A model generated the notes under the pieces. The model saw only the letters and a list, made by a program, of their open reading frames with translations, made no database searches and had not been told where the DNA came from. From Methanobacterium sp. (lineage in GTDB: Archaea; Methanobacteriota; Methanobacteria; Methanobacteriales; Methanobacteriaceae): a stretch of DNA of 19,398 nucleotides. Where the stretch lies: contig PMGM01000091.1 of NCBI GenBank assembly GCA_003158115.1, positions 796 to 20,193 of the forward strand. Direction: 5' to 3'. Below, piece after piece: positions 13,738 through 19,398 of this stretch. Position numbers and translations under genes: made by a program. The first letter of the stretch is position 1. The number at the start of each line of letters is the position of its first letter.

Positions 13738-14112
13738 ATGGAAAAAAATAAGAATGAATTGAATACTTTTATAGATTACTATCAGGATTATCCACCTGAA
13801 ATACAGCATAGATTAGAAGAAATTCGACAGGTAATAAAAAGCGTTGTTCCAGAGGCAGAAGAAAGAATTAGTTATAACATGCCCTCATTTTGGTTTCATG
13901 GCAAACTAGTTTACTATGGTGCTTTCAAAAACCATATTGGATTTTATCCTGCTAGTAGAACAGTGTTTGAAAAATTTAAAGATGAACTTAAAATATATAA
14001 ACAAAGCGGAAAAGGAACTGTTCAGTTTCCGCATGACAAACCTCTACCTCTAGATTTAATTAAAAAAATTGCCCAAATTAAAGCGATAGAGAACATTGAA
14101 ATAAAAAAATGA
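13738..14112 (+). CDS. DUF1801 (YdhG/iron-chaperone-like) protein
   Basis: The ATG at 13738 (MEKNKNELNT) is preferred over an upstream ATG at 13723, because GGTGAT (13729-13734) is placed to serve it. 124 residues, the usual family length. Typical features: an N-terminal helix ending PPEIQHRLEEIRQVIKSVVP, the EAEERISYNMPSFWFHGKLV strand-and-turn, YYGAFKNHIGFYP, and the C-terminal GKGTVQFPHDKPLPLDLI. The fold is that of YdhG-like proteins, related to frataxin-type iron chaperones in shape; biochemical role is not established and an iron role should not be assumed. Single plus-strand gene between minus-strand genes. Confidence 0.85.
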   Translation: MEKNKNELNTFIDYYQDYPPEIQHRLEEIRQVIKSVVPEAEERISYNMPSFWFHGKLVYYGAFKNHIGFYPASRTVFEKFKDELKIYKQSGKGTVQFPHDKPLPLDLIKKIAQIKAIENIEIKK

Positions 14113-14155
14113 AAAGTATTAGAGATAATTATTATTAAATAATGAAAAGTAACTT

Positions 14156-14491
14156 TTACATTTTTGAAGGTTGCGAAAAAGTGTTTTTATAATATTCTTC
14201 AAATTCATCTCTATAATCAAATAATCTTGACCGATCCTCTTTGTTATTGAAAAAAATAGTCATTCCAATTATTACTCTATCATCTTCCTTCTCATAGTAA
14301 ACTTGTACATGAACATCATCTGGTGCTAATTTGAAGTGTTCTTCTAATCTATCTTGAACTAGAATACAAGAGTCTGCATGAAGTTCATCATCATAAAACA
14401 TTAATGTTTCTATTATGTCCCTCTCATTATCGCCTATTGGTTTAGCTTTAATTCCAGGTTGTTCAGCTATTAATCCTTTATAATGTAACAT
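14156..14491 (-). CDS. Unknown 111-residue acidic protein
   Basis: Not recognised. The gene starts MLHYKGLIAEQPGIKAKP and has a modest purine-rich site (GGGGAAAAT) before the ATG. The sequence alternates charged helices and strands (VHVQVYYEKEDDRVIIGMTI, then FFNNKEDRSRLFDYRDEFEE), has a single Cys, no membrane segment and no signal peptide. Codon use and length resemble the other unknown acidic proteins at 6013 and 13148, but no shared motif links them. It converges with the DUF1801 gene, leaving a 43-base gap. Probably a cytosolic single-domain protein. Confidence 0.65.
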   Translation of the reverse strand: MLHYKGLIAEQPGIKAKPIGDNERDIIETLMFYDDELHADSCILVQDRLEEHFKLAPDDVHVQVYYEKEDDRVIIGMTIFFNNKEDRSRLFDYRDEFEEYYKNTFSQPSKM

Positions 14492-14594
14492 TTTCTATTT
14501 TCCCCAAATAATATTATATGTATTCATAACTTATTTAATTTTAAGGAATTCATAAAAGTTTAATAATTTACTTTTATTTCTGATATGTGATTAA

Positions 14595-14734
14595 TTGACA
14601 ATAAAAAGATATATTCATGCTGCTGAAAATGGAATCATTAATATTTATGCAAGTTATGATGATCTTGAAGAATGTAAATAATACATAAAGAAATGGAAGA
14701 ACTAAATTTTAAAATATTCATAATCAAAAGATAA
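14595..14734 (+). pseudogene. Decayed mini-gene in the 14492-14863 gap
   Basis: From a TTG at 14595 (GTGATT lies shortly upstream) the frame reads MTIKRYIHAAENGIINIYAS, then YDDLEECK and TAA (14679-14681). Past the stop, YIK continues in the same frame and, after a one-base slip at AAAGAAA, EMEELNFKIFIIKR runs to a TAA at 14732. A 45-residue gene broken by a stop and a slip would explain this; a real 28-residue gene or chance are alternatives. The rest of the gap to 14863 holds only a 10-bp inverted repeat. Confidence 0.3.
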
Positions 14735-14735
14735 G

Positions 14736-14781
14736 TATAAACCATGCCAATCCGAAAAAAATTGCAGGAGAATGGTTTATA
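14736..14781. repeat. 10-bp perfect inverted repeat
   Basis: TATAAACCAT (14736-14745) and ATGGTTTATA (14772-14781) can pair around a 26-base loop. It could be an RNA hairpin or a protein site; no T run follows, so a terminator is unlikely. Confidence 0.35.
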
Positions 14782-14863
14782 TCCAAATGATTATTATTAG
14801 GATGAGAAACTTAGCAATTATTAAATAATAATTGGAAACTAAAAAGAATGAGTAATTAGTAGT

Positions 14864-15010
14864 TTAATCCTTGATTTTTATCCATATGTTACATTTAGGA
14901 CAATAACATTCTGTTATCATAACAAGCTTAGAATTAACACGTTTATATTGGCTATAAGTATTCATATGGCCTTTAAAACCACATTTAGGACATTTCTTTT
15001 GTTCACTCAT
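14864..15010 (-). CDS. 48-residue double-CPKC zinc-ribbon protein
   Basis: The ATG at 15010 opens MSEQKKCPKCGFKGHMNTYS and ends TECYCPKCNIWIKIKD with a TAA at 14864. Two CPKC knuckles (C7/C10 and C37/C40, plus C35), 27 residues apart, are exactly what a one-zinc ribbon needs, so this short frame is probably real. There is no strong ribosome binding site (only GTGA just before the start), so translation may be leaderless or weak. Such mini-ribbons are common in archaea, as free nucleic-acid-binding or assembly factors. It is the first recognisable gene downstream of the large kinase on the same strand, 149 bases away; a shared transcript is possible but unsupported. Confidence 0.6.
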   Translation of the reverse strand: MSEQKKCPKCGFKGHMNTYSQYKRVNSKLVMITECYCPKCNIWIKIKD

Positions 15011-15159
15011 TCATTCACTAATTAATTAATTAGAACTTCAAATGTATTATTTAAATTTTTTTATTTTTAAAATAATGAAAAATAAACCCTTACCTAAATA
15101 CTACAAGGTGTTAATAAAACCATATTTAAAACCCATTGTTTGAAATATAAATTTTTGTA

Positions 15160-17760
15160 TCAAAATCTATCTTTATATACCAATTCTTTAAATGTGATCG
15201 TGAATTTTGTTCCGTTACTTCTATCAAAATCTATTTCACCATCAATTTGATCTGTCAAACTGTTAACAAGTTGCAGACCGAGAGAATCTGTGTTGAAAAA
15301 ATCGATATTTTCAGGAATACCTATTCCATTATCGCATATGGTTAATTCGTAAAAATCATCTATAATTTTGAGTGATACCATTAACTCACCTTCACTCTGG
15401 TCTGGAAACGCATACTTCAAACAATTAGAAACTAACTCTGTTATGATTAGACCACATGGGACTGAAGTTTCAATATTCAATTTAATATCATCAATATCCA
15501 GAATTGGCTTTATTCTACCCTTTTCAATTGCATATGAATAAAATAAATCCCAGACAAGACTTTCAATATACTCTAAGAGATATATTTTGTTAAAGTTCTT
15601 GGATTTGTAGAGCTTCTCATGGATCATTGCAAGCGATTTTACCCTGTTTTGACTCTCCTTTAAAACATTAATTGATTCCTCATCGTCCACATATCTAGTT
15701 TGAATACTTAAGAGGCTCGAAATAATCTGCATATTATTTTTCACCCGATGATGAATTTCTTGTAATAATATTTCCTTCTCATGTAATGAATCCTGAATTT
15801 CATTTTCGTACTGCTTAAGTTCAGTAATGTCACTAGCAATAATTAAAATAAACGAAATAACATTTTCTTTTTCTATGGAAGTTAATCTCACATTTACCCA
15901 TCTTAAATTACCATTTTTATCCATTAACCTGGCTTCAAATGGTTTAACTTTATTTCCATCCAACAAATCAATAATTTTATCGATATGCAGCAACTTATCT
16001 CCATCTAAAATAATATCCAAGTCATTTAAATGTTTCCCTATTAGTTTTTCTCTAGATAAACCAGTTATTTCTGTAGTTGCAGCATTTACATCAATTATAA
16101 AATGATTAGTGTCTATGAGTATCGTGTAATTTGGATCAGCTTCAAATAATGTTTTATATTTATCTTCACTTACAATTAGGGATTCTTCTATAATTTTACG
16201 TTCTGTAATATCCTGACTTACGCCATGTAATTTGATTGTAACCCCATTAGCATCTTTCTCTCCCCTGAACCATGTGTTAACCCAGAAAGCTTCTCCATTT
16301 GATCGTTTTAACTTCCCCTCTATTTGTATTTGGAAATATGGATCATCTGATTCTATTCCTTGAATAACAGCATCAGTAAGTTTATCAATAAAATCAGGAT
16401 GAGTATAGGTTTGTATAAAATAATCCAATCCCATTTCATAACTTCCAACATCATCAAAAGTAATTCCAAGCATCATATAGAATCTAGGATTAAAGCTGAA
16501 AATACATTTTTCCACATCTAATTCCCAATTTGCCATTTTAGATACGGCCATTGCATATTCATTTTTTTGCATTATTTCCCGAATTTTTTTCTCAGATTCT
16601 TTACGTTCGGTTATATCTCTACTAACACCTAATATTTCATTTATCTCTCTATTTTCATCGATTAATAGTGTGGTTACAACTTCTGTGGGAACTATTGTTC
16701 CATTCTTATGGATTATATTCACATAATTTACCATTACTTGAGCAGATTGATCACCGGTTTTTAAACGATTTATACGTTGATGTAAATTTCTAGAGATATT
16801 TTCGTAAGTATGGATTTTTATTATATCCTGAATAGATTTTTTCATTAGATTTTTTTGAGTGTAGCCTGTTAGATGGTAAGCTGATGGACTAATATAATTA
16901 AATTTCCAACTATCAATGTCCATTATCCATATCACATCGCCGGTATTTTCAGATATCAGCCGATAACGGGATTCACTTTTACTAAGAGCTATTTCAGCTT
17001 CTGTTTCTCGTGTAACATCCTTAACAAAACCTTCAAGATATTCTATGTTGAAATTTTCATCTTTAACAGCTCTGAATGATAAATCAGCAGTCATTATGCT
17101 TCCATCTTTTCTATAGAACTTGTTTTTAAATGAATGCCATTTATCATCTTTAAGAACATCAGAAACAAAGTTAGGACGTTTAGTGCTATCTACATATAGT
17201 TTTTCACTTATATTGGTCTTGTTTACTTGAGTTATCAGATCTTCAGTTGAATCATATCCCCACATATTTGAGAGGGCATTGTTGACCATGTAAAATTTAC
17301 CGTCGGTTGAACTATGAAATATTCCAATTGGAGAATTTTCAAATAAATTTTTAAAATGTTTCTTACTATCCTCTAACTCCTTTTCAATCTCATTTTTATT
17401 AAGTGCAATGTCGATGGTTCTGATCAGATCATTTGAGTCAAATGGTTTTATTAAATATGAATAAGGATCTGTTATTTTAGTCTTTTCAAGATTAAAATCT
17501 TCAGAATTGGCAGTTATATAAATTACAGGTATTTTATACCTTTTTTTAATAATTTCAGCTGTTTCTATCCCGTTTTTATCCCCTTTCAAAACAATGTCCA
17601 TTAAGATGAGATCTGGTTTAGATTCGGATATGTTTTTAAGTGCTTCTTCACCAGTAGCAACAATTTCAGAAACATTGTATCCACCTGTTTCTAATATTTT
17701 TTTGATATCCATTGCTTCAATGGTATCATCCTCAACAACCAAAATATCATTTTTAGACAT
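15160..17760 (-). CDS. Hybrid sensor histidine kinase: REC-PAS-PAS-PAS-PAS-HisKA_2-HATPase
   Basis: 866 residues, intact. Residues 1-122 are a receiver domain with the acidic pair D11/D12, phospho-acceptor D55 (LILMD), T83 and K105. Four PAS/PAC units follow at about 133-252, 262-388, 398-524 and 530-650, each closing with a DVT/DIT-ER-like motif. Residues 655-740 are a HisKA_2 dimerisation domain with EIHHRVKNNMQ (phospho-acceptor most likely H671), and 760-866 a HATPase with N box ELVSNCLKYAFP, G1 CDNGIGIPEN and the NGTKFTITF end. There is no membrane segment, so it is a cytosolic sensor whose N-terminal receiver probably takes phosphate from, or modulates, its own or another kinase. No DNA-binding partner is adjacent. 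A near relative survives only as the broken tail at 7754-8199. Confidence 0.93.
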   Translation of the reverse strand: MSKNDILVVEDDTIEAMDIKKILETGGYNVSEIVATGEEALKNISESKPDLILMDIVLKGDKNGIETAEIIKKRYKIPVIYITANSEDFNLEKTKITDPYSYLIKPFDSNDLIRTIDIALNKNEIEKELEDSKKHFKNLFENSPIGIFHSSTDGKFYMVNNALSNMWGYDSTEDLITQVNKTNISEKLYVDSTKRPNFVSDVLKDDKWHSFKNKFYRKDGSIMTADLSFRAVKDENFNIEYLEGFVKDVTRETEAEIALSKSESRYRLISENTGDVIWIMDIDSWKFNYISPSAYHLTGYTQKNLMKKSIQDIIKIHTYENISRNLHQRINRLKTGDQSAQVMVNYVNIIHKNGTIVPTEVVTTLLIDENREINEILGVSRDITERKESEKKIREIMQKNEYAMAVSKMANWELDVEKCIFSFNPRFYMMLGITFDDVGSYEMGLDYFIQTYTHPDFIDKLTDAVIQGIESDDPYFQIQIEGKLKRSNGEAFWVNTWFRGEKDANGVTIKLHGVSQDITERKIIEESLIVSEDKYKTLFEADPNYTILIDTNHFIIDVNAATTEITGLSREKLIGKHLNDLDIILDGDKLLHIDKIIDLLDGNKVKPFEARLMDKNGNLRWVNVRLTSIEKENVISFILIIASDITELKQYENEIQDSLHEKEILLQEIHHRVKNNMQIISSLLSIQTRYVDDEESINVLKESQNRVKSLAMIHEKLYKSKNFNKIYLLEYIESLVWDLFYSYAIEKGRIKPILDIDDIKLNIETSVPCGLIITELVSNCLKYAFPDQSEGELMVSLKIIDDFYELTICDNGIGIPENIDFFNTDSLGLQLVNSLTDQIDGEIDFDRSNGTKFTITFKELVYKDRF

Positions 17761-17785
17761 AGTAATCTAATCTTTTGAGAGAAGT

Positions 17786-17800
17786 ATAGTATATAAGTAT
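17786..17800 (-). promoter_or_regulatory. Probable TATA box of the hybrid kinase
   Basis: On the minus strand this reads ATACTTATATACTAT. Its centre lies about 32 bases from the kinase ATG, so transcription should start only a few bases before the codon. No Shine-Dalgarno-like sequence is present in between, which fits a leaderless mRNA. Confidence 0.5.
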
Positions 17801-18318
17801 GTAACATATTTTCGATAATTTGTTGTATAAATATTGTAATTTTTTGAAGTTTAATATTATTTTAATTGGATTAAAATAATTTTATGAGTTAAAATTCTTA
17901 TTTTTAAATTATAAAAATCTATTTAAATTCATTGTAATCGGGGAAATTTACAGCATATAGCTTATTTAATAGTTAAAATGTTATAATATTAGATATAAGC
18001 ATATTTTTTTTGGATATTCCCTATTTATGTCGTGTTAAGGGGATTGTAAAGAATATAAGTAATCAGTAAAAAGAAAATATACATCTAATTTAGAGATATA
18101 AGATTTTAAATGACATTATTTGTTAAAAATAGCAATGGAGTGGACTTATCACTAATTCATTATATCAATAAGTTCATATCGCGTCTTAAATTAATAAAAT
18201 AGCTTGAAGACGGTCTTTTTTTGAAAAATAAATCAAAGACTTTATTAGTGATGTAACTTGATTCAGTATTAGGTTTGATATTCGTATGATAATTAAGTTT
18301 ATTAACGGTTGTCGAACT
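17801..18318. other. Long non-coding gap upstream of the cell-wall protein gene
   Basis: No convincing coding frame on either strand. Noted inside it: a short dyad AAGACGGTCTT followed by a T run (about 18212-18229), which looks like a terminator without a visible gene, and a distant 9-bp inverted pair ATCACTAAT (18148-18156) / ATTAGTGAT (18244-18252) that brackets it. An unannotated small RNA could lie here, but nothing proves it. Confidence 0.35.
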
Positions 18319-18328
18319 GGGAGGCGGT
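18319..18328 (+). promoter_or_regulatory. Ribosome binding site GGGAGGCGGT before a non-standard start
   Basis: A strong anti-16S match. The next codons in the coding frame are ATA (18329) and ATT (18332), not ATG; the nearest TTG is at 18344, 19 bases beyond the GGGAGG, too far for normal use. Confidence 0.6.
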
Positions 18329-19398
18329 ATAATTAATAGTAAATTGATTTTACCAGTGTTATTATTTTTTAGTTTAGCACTGGTTTTGAATGTTAGTGCA
18401 AGTAGTGCTGCATCAGTTAATCAAACAAATATTAACACCTCTGTCACATCTTTGGATAATATAACTGCAAATATCAGTACATCCAATTATGCATCAGCAG
18501 GTAATGCAACAACTAACATCAAAAGTGCAACAGTAAATACAACAAATACATCGAATTTGAATAGCACTGTTACTGCAAATACCAGTAACAAGAGTGCAAC
18601 AACAAATACAACAGAGACACCTAATTTAAATAACACGAAAGCAGCAGGAGCACCTGTTATAGTTAATGGTTTAACTTTGGCTCAATTAAAAGATGGAACA
18701 TCCAGAGCTCAAGCATTCTTCAATAAGTATGATAAATTACCTACTTATGTAAGTTTCGGAACCAGAAAAATTCCAATTGCCACATTCAAAAAAAACATAG
18801 CTACACAGGGCTTAAAAATAAATACAGTAATTGTAAATGGTCTAAATGTGGCTCAACTAAAAGATGGAATTTCCAGAGTTCAAGCATACTACGTTAAATA
18901 TGGTAGATTACCTACCTACGTAAGTTTTGGAACCAGACATATTCCAATAGCAACATTTGAAAAGAATATAGCTACACAAGACTTAAAAATTACTACAAAA
19001 GCTGTAGCTAAACCAGATACAAGTTCAGTAGCTGCACTGGCTAAATCTCTCAAAGGAAGTACAGCTTATAATACTGCTGTGAATTTATTTAATTGGGTTA
19101 GAGACAACATAGGCTATTCCTTCTATTACGACACCAAATATGGTGCCGCAGGTACCTTAACACATATGACTGGAAATTGTTGTGACACAGCAAACCTTCT
19201 TGTTGCATTAGCAAGGGATGATGGAATAACTTCTAGATACGTTCACGGATATTGTGACTTTTCTAGTGGATGGTACGGCCATGTATGGGCTCAACTGTAC
19301 GTAAATGGTAAATGGTATACTGCAGATGCAACTAGTTACGCCAACTCTTTAGGAGTTATTAAAAACTGGAATACTACAACAGCCACAATATATGGTGT
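18329..19398 (+). CDS. Secreted pseudomurein-binding, transglutaminase-fold protein (partial; PeiW/PeiP-like)
   Basis: The frame is open to the right edge (356 codons seen). Residues 1-28 are a signal peptide (INSKLILPVLLFFSLALVLN, then VSASSA). A Ser/Thr/Asn-rich stalk full of NTT/NTS glycosylation-type motifs covers about 29-110. Two 57-residue pseudomurein-binding repeats follow (from 18662 and 18833), each with NGL--AQLKDG, LPTYVSFGTR and IPIATF. A transglutaminase-like core comes next, with the triad Cys284 or 285 (GNCCDTAN), His318 (GHVWAQ) and Asp333 (TADAT). Pseudomurein endoisopeptidases PeiW and PeiP share this repeat-plus-Cys-His-Asp plan, so a wall-remodelling autolysin is the likely role. 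The start must be ATA or ATT after a strong ribosome binding site, or the start codon has mutated. The C terminus is outside the window. Confidence 0.8.
   Translation, partial: MINSKLILPVLLFFSLALVLNVSASSAASVNQTNINTSVTSLDNITANISTSNYASAGNATTNIKSATVNTTNTSNLNSTVTANTSNKSATTNTTETPNLNNTKAAGAPVIVNGLTLAQLKDGTSRAQAFFNKYDKLPTYVSFGTRKIPIATFKKNIATQGLKINTVIVNGLNVAQLKDGISRVQAYYVKYGRLPTYVSFGTRHIPIATFEKNIATQDLKITTKAVAKPDTSSVAALAKSLKGSTAYNTAVNLFNWVRDNIGYSFYYDTKYGAAGTLTHMTGNCCDTANLLVALARDDGITSRYVHGYCDFSSGWYGHVWAQLYVNGKWYTADATSYANSLGVIKNWNTTTATIYG
18662..19003 (+). repeat. Two tandem pseudomurein-binding repeats (171-bp unit)
   Basis: The units start at 18662 and 18833 and encode highly similar 57-residue blocks (NGLTLAQLKDGTSRAQAFF versus NGLNVAQLKDGISRVQAYY; LPTYVSFGTRKIPIATF versus LPTYVSFGTRHIPIATF). 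The DNA is also close, consistent with a fairly recent duplication. Confidence 0.85.

Overview
The window comes from a methanogenic archaeon of the Methanobacteriales, most likely Methanobacterium or a close relative. The evidence is an HMf-type archaeal histone (8250-8459, minus), a secreted transglutaminase-fold protein carrying two pseudomurein-binding repeats (18329-19398; pseudomurein walls occur in Methanobacteriales and Methanopyrus), archaeal ribosome binding sites of the GGTGAT/GGAGG type, TATA-type promoters, very AT-rich DNA, and families common in this group (KaiC-like ATPases, V4R, DUF5518-like, PAS/HisKA_2 kinases). No tRNA, rRNA, CRISPR array or intact transposase was seen.

Region 1 (1-4549) is a signalling module. 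The end of a roadblock/LC7 protein is followed in one tight operon by a KaiC-like domain fused to an MglA/COG2229-type small GTPase, then two tandem KaiC-like ATPases. Facing it is a stand-alone PAS protein, and beyond that a V4R-domain protein. Roadblock plus GTPase resembles bacterial MglB/MglA and the Streptomyces conservons. V4R is related to the TRAPP subunit Bet3.

Region 2 (4562-8199) is mostly eroded accessory DNA around one healthy gene, a zinc-ribbon/UspA fusion. It holds an alpha/beta hydrolase remnant, an unknown acidic protein, two overlapping broken genes (zinc-knuckle and ribbon-helix-helix), a 70-bp repeat that is a second piece of the same ribbon-helix-helix gene, a small gene with an in-frame TGA, a frameshifted DUF5518-like membrane gene and the frameshifted tail of a histidine kinase.

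Region 3 (8250-12932) holds mainly intact single genes: histone, a small zinc protein, a GAP-family membrane protein, a small secreted protein, an MBL-fold hydrolase, a two-helix membrane protein, a flavodoxin-like protein and a zinc-ribbon membrane protein. Three clear copies and one weak copy of a roughly 55-bp direct repeat lie in its intergenic gaps.

Region 4 (12913-15010) mixes relics (the start of a putative CD-NTase-like nucleotidyltransferase, a frameshifted unknown gene, a decayed mini-gene) with an intact DUF1801 protein, an unknown 111-residue protein and a 48-residue two-CPKC protein missed by ordinary length cut-offs.

Region 5 (15160-19398) has an 866-residue REC-PAS4-HisKA_2-HATPase hybrid kinase, probably on a leaderless mRNA, a long empty gap, and the pseudomurein-binding transglutaminase-like protein, which runs off the right edge and lacks a standard start codon at the expected place.
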